Positions 19,494 through 29,188 are shown, counted from the first letter of the stretch. The stretch: DNA of 64,000 bases from Sinorhizobium meliloti 4H41 (GCF_000375585.1 NZ_AQWP01000011.1:62001-126000), one strand, 5' to 3'. Notes: generated by a model not told the origin, from the sequence alone. Translations and numbers: made by a program.

Positions 19494-20162
19494 ATGGATC
19501 GCTTCAGGCCAAAATACGTAACATTCGACTGCCATGGTACGCTAATCAACTTTCAAATGGCGGAAGCCGCTCGTGATCTGTTCGGTCATCTTCTGGATGG
19601 GCCGAGCATGGACGAATTCATCAGGAACTTCCAAGCGTACCGCATCGATGAGGTATTGCAGGACTGGAAGCCCTATGCCGACGTTGTTCACAACGCGTTG
19701 GAGCGCACGTGCCGCCGCAACAAGGTTGCATTCAGGCCCGAAGACGCCGAAACCATCTACAACCGCGTACCGACCTGGGGACCGCATCCGGATGTGCCCG
19801 AGGGCCTAGCCAAATTAGCCAAGGAAATCCCGCTGGTCATTCTCACAAACTCCATGGTGGCCCAGATCCCGTCGAATGTGGCAAAGCTAGGCGCGCCGTT
19901 TCATGCCGTCTACACCGCAGAAGAAGCGGGAGCTTACAAACCGCACCTCAAGGCGTTCGAATATATGTTCGACATGTTGGGATGCGGACCGGAAGACATC
20001 ACGCACGTTTCGTCGTCTTTCCGTCACGACCTCATGTCCGCCTATGACCTGGGTATCAAAAGCAAGGTGTGGGTCAACCGCGGCCACGAGCCGGCCAACC
20101 CTTATTATGAATACACCGAGATCCGCGATATTTCGCAGCTGCCTGGCGTTTTCGGGCTCTGA
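19494..20162 (+). CDS. HAD hydrolase, type II haloacid-dehalogenase-like
   Basis: 222 residues. HAD motifs appear in order: the nucleophile Asp12 in TFDCHGTL (type II dehalogenases also lack a second Asp here), motif II LVILTNS, motif III Lys in AGAYKPHLKAF and motif IV SSSFRHDLMSA. The cap-domain region lies between motifs I and II. Real substrates of rhizobial members are mostly unknown; dehalogenation of 2-haloacids is only one option. A Gly-rich AGGAG-like site (acaggagccaagg) precedes the ATG. Its neighbours on both sides are broken genes, so it may be the survivor of a lost operon. Confidence 0.85.
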   Translation: MDRFRPKYVTFDCHGTLINFQMAEAARDLFGHLLDGPSMDEFIRNFQAYRIDEVLQDWKPYADVVHNALERTCRRNKVAFRPEDAETIYNRVPTWGPHPDVPEGLAKLAKEIPLVILTNSMVAQIPSNVAKLGAPFHAVYTAEEAGAYKPHLKAFEYMFDMLGCGPEDITHVSSSFRHDLMSAYDLGIKSKVWVNRGHEPANPYYEYTEIRDISQLPGVFGL

Positions 20163-20310
20163 CTTGAGATAAGGCAACAGCTGTTCAGGGACGAAAACGC
20201 GCGCGGGCCACTGAGCTATGCTGGAGTGCCTGCTCTGAGCTAGTCAGATTAGATCAGGGTATCCAACTTCGCAGCCCGAAAAGCACCATGAACGGACGAG
20301 GATCTTCAAA

Positions 20311-20880
20311 TTGGGCGATCTTAGTGGACTTGCTGCTGATCAGGAACTAGGCCGGCGCAACAGCTCTGCGGCTCCGGCCTCCCGTCACCTGCCGCATGCT
20401 GCAGCGTCGACAGAAGCCTATTTTCGTGCCGCAACCGCCATTCTGTCCTCGCCGCCAGACGAGTCAGAACCCGACATTTCGGCGACACTGCTCAAGCGGC
20501 ACTACGGACTGGAAGGATCGACTGCGGTCTTATCCTCCGAGGTCGAGCGCACTGTAGAGGTCTCCCTGTCCGACGGCCGCCAATTGATCCTGAAGACGCC
20601 GGCACGACAAGAGGCGGTCGAAAGCTTCCGTTTCCAAAGTGCCGCTTTGGCTGCACTGCAAGGAAGCGTGGGATTTGCTGCACCCACAGTGATCCCTACC
20701 AATGGGGGCGCGATGATGTTTGAGGAAGAGGGCCTAAGTGGTTACCTGCAGACCCGAATCGAGGGCGTGTCTCTGCACTAGGAGACGCCCACTCCTGATC
20801 TCCTCTTTCGAACTGGCAACGCCCTCGGCCAGATGGCCCTAGCCCTTGAGCAAGTCAATAATGGTTTGGCGGCACCCGTA
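20311..20880 (+). pseudogene. Truncated aminoglycoside-phosphotransferase-type kinase
   Basis: The open part (20311-20781, from TTG) reads as the N-lobe of an APH/hydroxylysine-kinase-like protein: LLKRHYGLEGSTAVLSSEVE, SLSDGRQLILKTPARQEAVE with the ATP-binding Lys, and AALAALQGSVGF. After the stop at 20779-20781 the same frame continues with a related segment (DLLFRTGNALGQMALALEQV) and then degenerates. The catalytic HGDLHxxN region is not found. Clearly non-functional; it probably belonged with the upstream HAD gene and transporter fragment. Confidence 0.6.
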
Positions 20881-21053
20881 TGGACCTGCCCCCAACCGGG
20901 TCGCCGCCGACGGCATGATGGTGTCGGCAAAGGACTGAAGGGCCCATGCCTTCATGGGGAAATGCCTTGAGGTTCTAGACACCGAGATCCACCACATCTG
21001 ATACCAGCCCGGCACACCATCATGTGCCCTTCTTTCGCAGCAGTCGCCGCTTG

Positions 21054-22241
21054 CTAAACCGCCCCAGGATTCCAACCGCGCCCTCTGTTGCCAAACATTT
21101 CGTATCCGTCCTTCGTGACGGCGAGCGTATCCTCGAGCTTGATGAAACCGCGTTGCGGATGAAGCATCGTCGTCTCGACGGAAATGACCATGCCTGCCTC
21201 CAGGGGCCGATCCGCATCTACGCCTTCATAGGCGACGGGGTGGTTGGTCATCAGGAACGGTGCTTCGTGGCTGATGAGCCCCATGCCGTGGCAGAAGAAG
21301 TCGGTAAAGGCGGCCGAAGGCGAGCTTTTCAAAACCTTTTCCGCCGAAGCAATCATCTCACTGCCTCTTGCCCCGGCCTTGATCCTGGCAAAGGCTGCCT
21401 GCTGGATCGCATCGACTTCAGCTAGCAAGTCCTCGAGCTCCGCATCGGGCTCGCCGAGCACGCCCATCCGGCAAAGGTCACCGATATAGCCCTGGTAGTT
21501 GCCACCCGAATCAATCGAAAGCACCTCACCCTTCGCCCATGCCTGCGGCGAGGCCGCACGGTTGTGACTAGCACCCAGGGTCAGCAGGCAATACTCGAAA
21601 TGCAGCCCGCGATTGGTCTCTTCTCGCCTCAGTCGTCCAATGATCTCGCCCTTGGTGGATCCCTCTCGTGCAGCCGCGATGGTGGCGAGCATGGAATCGG
21701 TGATCAGTTCGGAGGCAACCTTGAGCTTTTCCAGCTCCTGCGGTGTCTTGATCGAGCGCAGTCGCTCGAGCGAGTGCGTCGCGTCCACGAAACGCGCACC
21801 TTCAAGGCGAGAAGCCAACAGATCCCGCGCATCAGCCGGCAGGAAGGGCGGTTCGATGCCGATGCGAGCACCCGACTTACCGATCTTTCTCAGATGCTCG
21901 ACCGCAAGCGCTGCTGCGTCGAGTGTACCCCAGGTCGCCGTATGAACGGCGGGTGTCCAGAAAGGGTTGTTATGGTGTTCTCCCCCTTCCATGCGGTTGC
22001 CAATATATGCCGAGTGATCGGGGGAGCCCTTCTCATAAACGACGATCGGCAGGTAGCGGCTGTGGCCAATCGCATCCATTGCGGCGAAGAAGATGAACTT
22101 GTAACCGCCAAGCAGGTACTGCGTGTTGTGCTTGGATGTGGCGAGCAGAACGTCGATGCCCGCCTCCTCCATGAGCTTGTCGAGTTTCGCTGCATCGAAG
22201 GGGGGCCCCGCCGCCAGCGTTTGTCTTGGGCTGATGTCCAC
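21054..22241 (-). CDS. M24-family metallopeptidase (Xaa-Pro peptidase-like)
   Basis: 395 residues from GTG 22241 (GGGAG upstream). The N-terminal creatinase/prolidase-like domain spans ~1-160. The C-terminal pita-bread domain has the expected metal ligands: Asp in SIDSGGNYQGYIGD (two), His in FCHGMGLISHE, Glu in ISVETTM and Glu in IKLEDTL. The enzyme probably cleaves an X-Pro-like or amide bond, or acts on a creatine-like compound. It is last in a four-gene operon with a Tm-1-like protein, a TIM barrel and a cupin; the gap to the cupin is 34 bases. Confidence 0.9.
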   Translation of the reverse strand: MDISPRQTLAAGPPFDAAKLDKLMEEAGIDVLLATSKHNTQYLLGGYKFIFFAAMDAIGHSRYLPIVVYEKGSPDHSAYIGNRMEGGEHHNNPFWTPAVHTATWGTLDAAALAVEHLRKIGKSGARIGIEPPFLPADARDLLASRLEGARFVDATHSLERLRSIKTPQELEKLKVASELITDSMLATIAAAREGSTKGEIIGRLRREETNRGLHFEYCLLTLGASHNRAASPQAWAKGEVLSIDSGGNYQGYIGDLCRMGVLGEPDAELEDLLAEVDAIQQAAFARIKAGARGSEMIASAEKVLKSSPSAAFTDFFCHGMGLISHEAPFLMTNHPVAYEGVDADRPLEAGMVISVETTMLHPQRGFIKLEDTLAVTKDGYEMFGNRGRGWNPGAV

Positions 22242-22275
22242 GGAATTTCTCCCACAAAGCCGTTGTCGTGCGCCC

Positions 22276-22689
22276 TCAGGTACCGGGCGCGATTAGACGG
22301 AAATCCGGCAGATCCCGAAGCGCGCGCTCGGGGCCTGCCGGTGAATAGACCACGAAAAGCTGCATCGGACCGGGACCCGTGTTCCTCGTCGAGTGAAACC
22401 GGCTTTCCGGTACATAGATAGTGCAACCGGGTCCAACCCTCCGCGTCACCGGATCGCCGTTCTCGTCCTCCACCATCTGCTCGCCCTCTCCCGAGATGAC
22501 GAAAATGATCTCTTCGGCTCCCGGATGATTGTGACGCGCATGCCCTTCGCCGCTCGGCAAATCCACCACACCGCCCGAGAAGCGCTCGGCCCCGTTCACC
22601 TCCGGCGCGACCGTCAGCGCAAGCCGGCCCCAGTCGAAGCCGAAGCTGTCAACATCAATCGGGTAGAGAAAATATTTGTCCTTTGCCAT
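22276..22689 (-). CDS. Cupin-domain protein
   Basis: 137 residues, a single cupin barrel. Motif 1 is GEGHARHNHPGAEEIIFVIS with likely metal-binding His/His/Glu; motif 2 is YVPESRFHSTRNTG with the final His. GGAGGAGG stands before ATG 22689. Small cupins in catabolic operons often act as isomerases or sugar-acid-binding enzymes. Its exact reaction is unknown. It sits 29 bases after the TIM-barrel gene. Confidence 0.87.
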   Translation of the reverse strand: MAKDKYFLYPIDVDSFGFDWGRLALTVAPEVNGAERFSGGVVDLPSGEGHARHNHPGAEEIIFVISGEGEQMVEDENGDPVTRRVGPGCTIYVPESRFHSTRNTGPGPMQLFVVYSPAGPERALRDLPDFRLIAPGT

Positions 22690-22718
22690 GCCGCGGCCTC
22701 CTCCGCATCTTGCTCGCT

Positions 22719-23561
22719 TCAGACCACCGTACCGATGGCAAGCGCCTTGAACTCTTCCGTCTGCTTGCGGATCGCCACCTCGGCAGGCAGGCGTTCCATG
22801 GAACTTGCTCCATAAAAACCATTGCAGCCTGGGCAACGATCCAGGATGTACCGTGCGTCCTCCGGCATCGAAATCGGCCCCCCGTGGCAGAGCACAATGA
22901 CGTCCTTGCGTACCGAGCGCGCGGCAGCCGCTATCGCGTCGATTTCGCTCGCGCAGTCGTCGAGCGAGATCGCGGAAGTGGCGCCGATCGCACCTCCCGT
23001 GGTAACGCCCATATGAGCGACGACGATGTCTGCGCCCGCCTTCGTCATCGCGATCGCTTCTTCCTCGTTGAAGACATAGGGTGTCGTCAGCAGATCCAGC
23101 CGGTGGGCCTCGGCGATCATGTCCACCTCGAGACCATAGCCCATCCCCGTCTCCTCGAAGCTCCGCCGCATCCGTCCATCGAAGAGGCCGATGGTGGGGA
23201 AATTCTGTACGCCGGAAAAGCCCATGGCCTTCAGTTCCGCGAGAAATTGGGGCATGAAAACGAATGGGTCGGTGCCGTTGACGCCGGCGAGTACCGGTGT
23301 CGCCCTAACGACCGGCAGCACCTCCAAGGCCATTTCCTTGACGATCTCATTGGCATTTCCATAGGCGAGCAGACCGGCCGCCGAGCCGCGGCCCGCCATT
23401 CGGTAACGGCCGGAGTTATAGATGATGATCAGGTCGATGCCCCCGGCCTCCTCGGCCTTGGCCGAAATCCCCGTTCCGGCCCCACCTCCGATGATCGGCT
23501 TGCCGGCGGCGATCATGCCGTGGAACTTTTCAAGAATGGTCTTGCGGGGGATTAGTGGCAT
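22719..23561 (-). CDS. Phosphoenolpyruvate-hydrolase-like TIM-barrel protein (Tm-1 C-terminal-domain family)
   Basis: 280 residues from ATG 23561. The motifs are those of the TIM-barrel signal-transduction/PEP hydrolase family: [71 protein letters not shown] and [10 protein letters not shown]. In plants this domain is the C-terminal half of the Tm-1 protein. The start overlaps the end of the Tm-1-like gene by 32 bases, which points to coupled translation and a joint complex or pathway. The substrate is unknown; a PEP-mutase-like or C-C lyase reaction is an inference from the fold. Confidence 0.9.
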   Translation of the reverse strand: MPLIPRKTILEKFHGMIAAGKPIIGGGAGTGISAKAEEAGGIDLIIIYNSGRYRMAGRGSAAGLLAYGNANEIVKEMALEVLPVVRATPVLAGVNGTDPFVFMPQFLAELKAMGFSGVQNFPTIGLFDGRMRRSFEETGMGYGLEVDMIAEAHRLDLLTTPYVFNEEEAIAMTKAGADIVVAHMGVTTGGAIGATSAISLDDCASEIDAIAAAARSVRKDVIVLCHGGPISMPEDARYILDRCPGCNGFYGASSMERLPAEVAIRKQTEEFKALAIGTVV

Positions 23562-24768
23562 CGGTGTCTCTTTCAGAGTTGGCAATGTCTCGGTAGGCGG
23601 CGACTGCGGCCTCGGCGAACTGCGGATCGTTGATGTGGAGCGGAAGGCGTTCGATGCGGCGCCGGTCATTTCTATCGACGGTGGCTTCCAATGCCTCGAA
23701 GAGCGCCGCATCCGCCGCAGGATCAAAGAAGGCGCCGCCCTCGATATCCAGTGCCGACACGCCTCGCTCCGGGATCAGGAACCGGAGAGGTCCGCTGCAG
23801 AGGTTCAGCTTTGCGCCAATCCACCTTCCGATCGCGGCGCATTCCTCCGGAGTCGTGCGCATGAGCGTGACGTTTGGATTGTGGCGGTACAAGAGCCGGC
23901 CGGAATATCGCTCCGGCACCGTCTCTGGCGCCCAGAAATTGACCATATCCAAAGCCCCGACGGAGCCGACATAGGGCAATTCGGTGCGCGCAATTGCGCC
24001 GAAACGATCCTCGGTCGCCGGCAACACGCCGCCGAAGAGAAGATCGCACACCTCCGTCGTCGTGATGTCGAGCACACCCGATAGAAGCCCGCTGTCCGCA
24101 AGCTTCTCCATTGCTCGTCCACCGGTGCCTGTGGCGTGGAAAACCAAACAGTCATGATCGGCCTTCAGTCGTTCAACGACCGCAGTCACACAGGGCGTCG
24201 TCACGCCGAACATGGTCAGGCCGAGAGCGGGCTTCGCGGCCGTTTCGTCTGCCGGCCTGTTCGCCATGGCGGTAATCGCCTCTGCCGCATTTTTTAGTAT
24301 CACGCGGCTCATGCGGTTGAGCCCGGCCATGTCGGTAACCGACGGCATCATGATGATGTCTGAGACGTCAACATAAGGTGCCACGTCGCCGGACGCGAGC
24401 GTCGAAACCATGACCTTCGGTAACCCAAGCGGCAGCCTGCGCATGCCGGCGGTGATGATCGACGTCCCGCCTCCGCCACCCATGCCCACCACGCCGGCGA
24501 CGTCGTCCCGGGCGGGAAGGAACCTCGCGAAGGCCTCGCCCATCGCAGCAATCGCTGTTCCCCGATCGTCGACGGAAAGCACCGCGGCGGCACCGCCCGG
24601 ATGCGCCGCGGCCACGGTTTCGGCGGAGATATCAACCATAACCGTTGGGCGACGCGTGCCGACATCGACCAAAACAGGCTGGCCGCCCGCTGCCTCGACG
24701 CAGGACGCAAGATAAACGAGTTCCTCCCCCTTCGTGTCGGCCGTGCCGACGACGTAGATGCGCTTCAT
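23530..24768 (-). CDS. Tm-1-like ATP-binding protein (UPF0261)
   Basis: 412 residues. It begins [20 protein letters not shown], the family signature. It also has [52 protein letters not shown] and [18 protein letters not shown]. The family binds ATP and is the N-terminal half of tomato Tm-1, whose bacterial relatives are uncharacterised. It is the first gene of a four-gene operon and is transcribed away from a TetR regulator only 80 bases off. Complete and of normal length. Confidence 0.92.
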   Translation of the reverse strand: MKRIYVVGTADTKGEELVYLASCVEAAGGQPVLVDVGTRRPTVMVDISAETVAAAHPGGAAAVLSVDDRGTAIAAMGEAFARFLPARDDVAGVVGMGGGGGTSIITAGMRRLPLGLPKVMVSTLASGDVAPYVDVSDIIMMPSVTDMAGLNRMSRVILKNAAEAITAMANRPADETAAKPALGLTMFGVTTPCVTAVVERLKADHDCLVFHATGTGGRAMEKLADSGLLSGVLDITTTEVCDLLFGGVLPATEDRFGAIARTELPYVGSVGALDMVNFWAPETVPERYSGRLLYRHNPNVTLMRTTPEECAAIGRWIGAKLNLCSGPLRFLIPERGVSALDIEGGAFFDPAADAALFEALEATVDRNDRRRIERLPLHINDPQFAEAAVAAYRDIANSERDTDATNPPQDHS

Positions 24769-24848
24769 CTCTCCTCCCCGGCGACCCTGGCCCTCCTCTG
24801 CCTTGAAGGCCGCCTTATTTCGACCGGTTTGTCGGCACTTGCAAAATT

Positions 24849-25514
24849 ATGAGATGCGCGTATCGTAAAGACATGGATGTCTCACGTCAACAGAGCGAAT
24901 CCGTCGCACGCGCTGAACGCGGTCCCCGAGCCCGCACACGCAAACTCATGTTGGATACCGCCACACGGTTGATGCAGTCCGGTATAACCCCCTCGGTGAG
25001 TGAGGTCGCGGAAGCCGCCGAAGTTTCGCGCGCCACGGCCTACCGATACTTTCCGAGCCAGGCGGCGCTGGTTCATGCGGTGGTGCACGAGGCGCTCGGC
25101 CCGATCCTCGACTGGAGATCCGAGGCGCCCGATGCGCTCACCCGCGTTGGCGATCTGCTCGCAACTGCCATGCCGCGCATCGACGAGTTCGAAGCGACGT
25201 TCAAGGCTGCACTGAAGCTCTCGCTCGATCAGTGGGCGCAGCGGCAGGCAGGCACGCTTGGTAACGAACCACAGCTCACGCGAGGGCACCGCGTCGAGCT
25301 CCTTCGACAAGTCACCGTGCCACTCGAGGGCAAGGTGCCGGCTGAGGCCCGCGAGCAGTTGGCTCAGGCGCTCTCGCTTGTTTTCGGTGTCGAGGTGCTG
25401 GTCGTGCTGAAGGATATTTGGGGCCTCTCGTCCGAACGTGCACAAGCGGTTGCAGAATGGGCGGCGGCAGCCTTGGTCGAGGCGGCGGTCCGCGATGCGC
25501 AATCCGCGACATGA
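24849..25514 (+). CDS. TetR/AcrR-family regulator
   Basis: 221 residues. The N-terminal TetR helix-turn-helix is RTRKLMLDTATRLMQSGITP then VSEVAEAAEVSRATAYRYFP (residues ~30-70). The C-terminal ligand domain is unassigned. ATG 24849 gives the full frame; ATG 24873 is an equally possible start, and neither has a strong ribosome site. It is divergent from the Tm-1 operon and almost certainly controls it. A weak dyad CGAC-N6-GTCG at 24821-24834 lies between the two starts and could be its operator. Confidence 0.88.
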   Translation: MRCAYRKDMDVSRQQSESVARAERGPRARTRKLMLDTATRLMQSGITPSVSEVAEAAEVSRATAYRYFPSQAALVHAVVHEALGPILDWRSEAPDALTRVGDLLATAMPRIDEFEATFKAALKLSLDQWAQRQAGTLGNEPQLTRGHRVELLRQVTVPLEGKVPAEAREQLAQALSLVFGVEVLVVLKDIWGLSSERAQAVAEWAAAALVEAAVRDAQSAT

Positions 25515-25543
25515 TCTCGCGCATTCTCGCCGACTCGAGAAAC

Positions 25544-25554
25544 TGGTTTGACCA
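25544..25554. promoter_or_regulatory. Candidate GntR (FCD) operator, site C
   Basis: TGGTTTGACCA fits TGGT-N3-ACCA, the usual operator form of FadR/FCD GntR proteins. On the other strand it reads ATTGGTCAAACCAG, close to sites A, B and D. It lies about 320 bases before the ABC importer. Confidence 0.45.
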
Positions 25555-25709
25555 ATTTAGATAATGCGCGTGCATGACGACTTATGGACAACTCATTCCT
25601 GGTTGAACTGGGGGTAAGGCATGCAGTTTTAATTCCGTAACAATCCCGGCATTGCGGCGGTGGCCTGCGGCAATGGCGAGGACACAGTGACCTTGACGCT
25701 CGTGAGATT

Positions 25710-25720
25710 TGGTAATACCA
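25710..25720. promoter_or_regulatory. Candidate GntR (FCD) operator, site A, before the ABC importer
   Basis: TGGTAATACCA is palindromic except for its centre base, and lies within TTTGGTAATACCAGATTG. The same 18 bases, with one centre change, recur at site B before the epimerase gene at 35799. It is about 150 bases before the binding-protein start. Confidence 0.6.
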
Positions 25721-25869
25721 GATTGGTGCTGCGTTCGCTTGGACTTAATATCTGTCCCAGGCCGGAAGGGTCGGAGGAGGACCCGCCGCAGAAGCGCCAA
25801 TCAGGAGGATTTGACAGACGAACCGCCGTGGAAAAGGCGGGGCGGGATACACAAAAGGGGAGGAATATT

Positions 25870-27177
25870 ATGCGCAAGACAGTGGCCGGTCTGGTGGCTG
25901 GTATCAGCTTTATGTTCGCCTGCGGGACTTCCGCGCAATCACAGGAACTGACGATTTTCTGGGCCGAATGGGACCCGGCAAACTATCTCCAGGAGCTTGT
26001 TAATGAATACGAGGCCGAGACCGGCGTGAAGGTCACGGTCGAAACGACCCCATGGGCGGACTTTCAAACGAAGGCCTTTACCGAATTCAACGCCAAGGGC
26101 TCGGCCTATGACATGGTCGTCGGCGACTCACAGTGGATCGGCGCCGCATCCGAGGCCGGCCACTACGTCGATCTCACCGAGTTCTTCAACCAGCACAAGC
26201 TAAACGAGGTGATGGCTCCCGCCACGGTGAAGTACTACTCGGAGTATCCTGCGAACTCCGGCAAGTACTGGTCGATCCCCGCCGAGGGTGACGCTGTCGG
26301 GTGGTCATACCGCAAGGATTGGTTCGAGGACCCGAAGGAGATGGAAGCCTTCAAGGCGAAGTATGGCTATGACCTCGCTCCGCCCAAGGACTGGAAGCAG
26401 TTGCGCGACATCGCCGAGTTCTTCCATCGTCCGGACCAGAAGCGCTACGGCATCGCGATCTACACCGACAACTCCTATGACGGCCTCGTTATGGGCGTGG
26501 AGAACGCCATCTTCTCTTTCGGAGGAGAACTCGGAGACTACAGCACTTACAAGGTCGACGGGATCATCAATTCGGAGAAGAACGTCAAGGCTCTGGAAGC
26601 CTACCGCGAGCTTTACGGTTTTACGCCCCCGGGCTGGGCAAAGTCCTTCTTCGTCGAGAACAACCAGGCGATCACCGAAAATCTGGCGGCGATGAGCATG
26701 AACTATTTCGCCTTCTTCCCGGCCCTGGTCAATGAAGCATCAAACCCGAACGCGAAGGTCACCGGCTTCTTTGCCAACCCGGCCGGCCCGGAGGGCGACC
26801 AGTACGCCGCGCTCGGCGGCCAGGGCATCTCCATCGTCTCCTATTCGGAAAACAAGGAAGAGGCGATGAAGTTCCTTGAGTGGTTCGTCAAGGACGAGAC
26901 ACAGAAGCGCTGGGCCGAGCTCGGCGGTTACACGGCAAGCGCCAAGGTGTTGGAGTCCGAAGAGTTCCAAAACGCGACGCCCTACAACAAGGCCTTCTAC
27001 GAGACCATGTTCAGAGTGAAGGACTTCTGGGCAACGCCGGAATATGCCGAGCTGCTGATCCAGATGAACCAACGCATTTATCCCTATGTGACGGCGGGCC
27101 AGGGTACAGCAAAGGAGGCGCTCGACGCTCTCGCCAAGGACTGGAACGCGACCTTCAAGAAGTACGGCCGCCAATAA
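25870..27177 (+). CDS. ABC sugar transporter, periplasmic substrate-binding protein
   Basis: 435 residues from ATG 25870 (AGGGGAGGAATATT upstream). The signal peptide ends near SAQSQE. The rest is a family-1 extracellular solute-binding protein: LTIFWAEWDPANYLQELVNE, TPWADFQTKAFTEFNAKGSA, YDMVVGDSQWIG and a late GQGISIVSYSENKEEAMKFL. It delivers a sugar or sugar derivative to the two permeases downstream. The large aromatic content around the pocket fits a carbohydrate ligand. Chemical identity cannot be told; the nearby dehydratase and epimerases suggest a sugar acid or polyol. Confidence 0.93.
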   Translation: MRKTVAGLVAGISFMFACGTSAQSQELTIFWAEWDPANYLQELVNEYEAETGVKVTVETTPWADFQTKAFTEFNAKGSAYDMVVGDSQWIGAASEAGHYVDLTEFFNQHKLNEVMAPATVKYYSEYPANSGKYWSIPAEGDAVGWSYRKDWFEDPKEMEAFKAKYGYDLAPPKDWKQLRDIAEFFHRPDQKRYGIAIYTDNSYDGLVMGVENAIFSFGGELGDYSTYKVDGIINSEKNVKALEAYRELYGFTPPGWAKSFFVENNQAITENLAAMSMNYFAFFPALVNEASNPNAKVTGFFANPAGPEGDQYAALGGQGISIVSYSENKEEAMKFLEWFVKDETQKRWAELGGYTASAKVLESEEFQNATPYNKAFYETMFRVKDFWATPEYAELLIQMNQRIYPYVTAGQGTAKEALDALAKDWNATFKKYGRQ

Positions 27178-27321
27178 GTAAGACACTGCGGGAGGGTGCC
27201 CGGCTCCCTCCCGTTCAACTTGGCACCGGACAGGCTCGCACCGGACGCGGCGACGCGCTCAGGCAATACGCGACAGATGGAACAAGTGCGCCCGGCGTCG
27301 GGCTCTGGGAGGAGGAGCACA

Positions 27322-28227
27322 TTGGCCACCGTGGTTATGACATCGCTGGATTCGAAGTCGCGCGCGGCTTCGCGCGGCCTGAGCGACATCAAAATTCGCA
27401 ATCTTTTCATTATTCCGACGATCCTGTTCCTGATCGTCTTCAACATCTTCCCGTTGATCTATTCGCTCGGCTATTCTTTCACCGACTTTCGTGCTTCGAC
27501 GAACGCGCCGGCCACCTTCGTCGGCCTGCAGAACTACCGGGAACTGTTGAACGACCCCTTCATCTGGGCGAACTTCGCAATTACGGCGAAATACGTGATC
27601 GTGTCGGTTGCCGGTCAAGTCGCCGTCGGTTTTGGCACGGCGATGCTGCTCAACCGTGAAATCCCCTTCAAGGGTCTCATCACGACACTGCTTCTGCTGC
27701 CGATGATGTTGTCGATGGCGGTGGTCGGGCTCTTCTGGAAGCTGCTCTACGATCCTTCCTTCGGCATCATCAACTACGCGCTCGGCCTCGGCTCTTTCGA
27801 GTGGCTGGCGAATCCCGAAATGGCACTCTACGCCGTCGCAATCACCGACATCTGGATGTGGTCACCCTTCGTGATGTTGCTCTCGCTCGCAGGCCTCTCG
27901 GCCGTACCGAGGCACCTTTACGAGGCGGCTGCCATTGACCGAGCGGGACCGTTCTACACGTTCTTCCGTATCACTCTGCCGCTCGTTGCGCCGATACTCA
28001 TGATCGCAATCATCTTTCGCACGATGGAGGCTTTCAAGACTTTCGATCTCGCCTACATTCTCACCAGCCAACCGACCACGGAGGTGATCTCGATCCGCCT
28101 CTACAAGATGGCGTTTCAGGAATGGCAGACCGGGCGGTCCTGCGCACTCGCCTACATCGTGCTGATCATGGTGCTCGCGATCACCAACATTTACGTCAAA
28201 TATCTCAACAGGGTGAAGGAGCGCTGA
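27322..28227 (+). CDS. ABC sugar transporter, permease (MalF-like)
   Basis: 301 residues from TTG 27322, chosen because GGAGGAGG stands seven bases upstream; ATG 27337 is the alternative and a longer frame to 27196 has no ribosome site. Six membrane segments are visible. The EAA loop reads YEAAAIDRAGPFYTFFRITL P. The C-terminus ends four bases... two bases before the next permease start, so both are co-translated. Confidence 0.92.
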   Translation: MATVVMTSLDSKSRAASRGLSDIKIRNLFIIPTILFLIVFNIFPLIYSLGYSFTDFRASTNAPATFVGLQNYRELLNDPFIWANFAITAKYVIVSVAGQVAVGFGTAMLLNREIPFKGLITTLLLLPMMLSMAVVGLFWKLLYDPSFGIINYALGLGSFEWLANPEMALYAVAITDIWMWSPFVMLLSLAGLSAVPRHLYEAAAIDRAGPFYTFFRITLPLVAPILMIAIIFRTMEAFKTFDLAYILTSQPTTEVISIRLYKMAFQEWQTGRSCALAYIVLIMVLAITNIYVKYLNRVKER

Positions 28228-28228
28228 G

Positions 28229-29188
28229 ATGGCGGCTGTCCAAACTCGCTCCGAGCGCGCGCTGAACCGGGTAGCGATCGCCGCCGTGCTCGTAATCACG
28301 CTGCTGTTCCTCGCACCGATCTACTGGATCACGTCTACGGCCTTCAAACCGCGCAACCTCGCGACGACCATCCCCCCGACAATCATCTTCGAGCCGGAGA
28401 TCTCGCCGTTCGTCAAGCTCTTCACCAAGCGCTCTCAGTTGCGCTCAGCACCGGAGCCCGAAGACTATGCTGCAGCACCCTGGTGGGAACGGCTGGTCTT
28501 CGACGGGGGGGAAAAGGTCGTACGTTCGGGGCGCGGTGAGGTGCAGTTATCCGGCTACCCCAACCGCTTCATGAATTCGCTCATCGTGGCGATCACCTCT
28601 ACGGTGCTCGCCGTCGGAATGGGCACCTTCACGGCCTACGGCTTCTCGCGTTTCAAAGTGAAGGGCGAAGCGGACCTGTTGTTCTTCATTTTATCGACAC
28701 GCATGCTGCCGCCCGTGGTCGTGGCGATCCCCATGTTCCTGATGTACCGGGCTGTCGGGCTGAACGACACTCACTGGGGTCTTATCATCCTCTACACCGC
28801 CTTCAATCTGTCCTTCTCGGTCTGGCTGATGAAGGGCTTCATCGACGAGATTCCGAAGGAATACGAGGAAGCGGCGCTCGTCGACGGCTACACGCGCTTG
28901 GAAGCCTTCTTCAAGATTGTGCTGCCAGAGGCCGCCACAGGGATCGCCGCGACCGCCGTCTTTTGCTTCATCACAGCGTGGAATGAATATGCTTTCGCGC
29001 TGATCATGACGAACCGGCGCGCTCAAACGGCACCGCCCTTCATCCCAAGCCAGGTCGGCTCTGGCCTTCCGGATTGGACCGTCATCGCCGCAGGTACCTT
29101 CCTGTTCCTGCTACCGGTCGCAATCTTCACCTTCCTGCTCAGGAACCATCTCCTGCGCGGCATGAGCTTCGGAGCGATCCGCAAATGA
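28229..29188 (+). CDS. ABC sugar transporter, permease (MalG-like)
   Basis: 319 residues; AAGGAGCGC precedes ATG 28229. An N-terminal membrane segment is followed by a long periplasmic insert (about residues 55-110, including APWWERLVFDGGEKV), then five further membrane segments. The EAA loop is YEEAALVDGYTRLEAFFKIV. The insert is longer than in standard MalG and is shared by a subgroup of rhizobial sugar-acid importers. The stop overlaps the start of the next small gene (ATGA). Confidence 0.92.
   Translation: MAAVQTRSERALNRVAIAAVLVITLLFLAPIYWITSTAFKPRNLATTIPPTIIFEPEISPFVKLFTKRSQLRSAPEPEDYAAAPWWERLVFDGGEKVVRSGRGEVQLSGYPNRFMNSLIVAITSTVLAVGMGTFTAYGFSRFKVKGEADLLFFILSTRMLPPVVVAIPMFLMYRAVGLNDTHWGLIILYTAFNLSFSVWLMKGFIDEIPKEYEEAALVDGYTRLEAFFKIVLPEAATGIAATAVFCFITAWNEYAFALIMTNRRAQTAPPFIPSQVGSGLPDWTVIAAGTFLFLLPVAIFTFLLRNHLLRGMSFGAIRK

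Noticed and set aside
22683-23555. 290-codon plus-strand ORF opposite the TIM-barrel gene
   Set aside because: Its product is His/Arg-rich without family features; the opposite strand carries a clear enzyme.
25544-25575. Nod-box-like sequence
   Set aside because: Shares only a short TTTGACCAAT-like stretch; the full nod-box pattern is absent and a GntR site explains it better.
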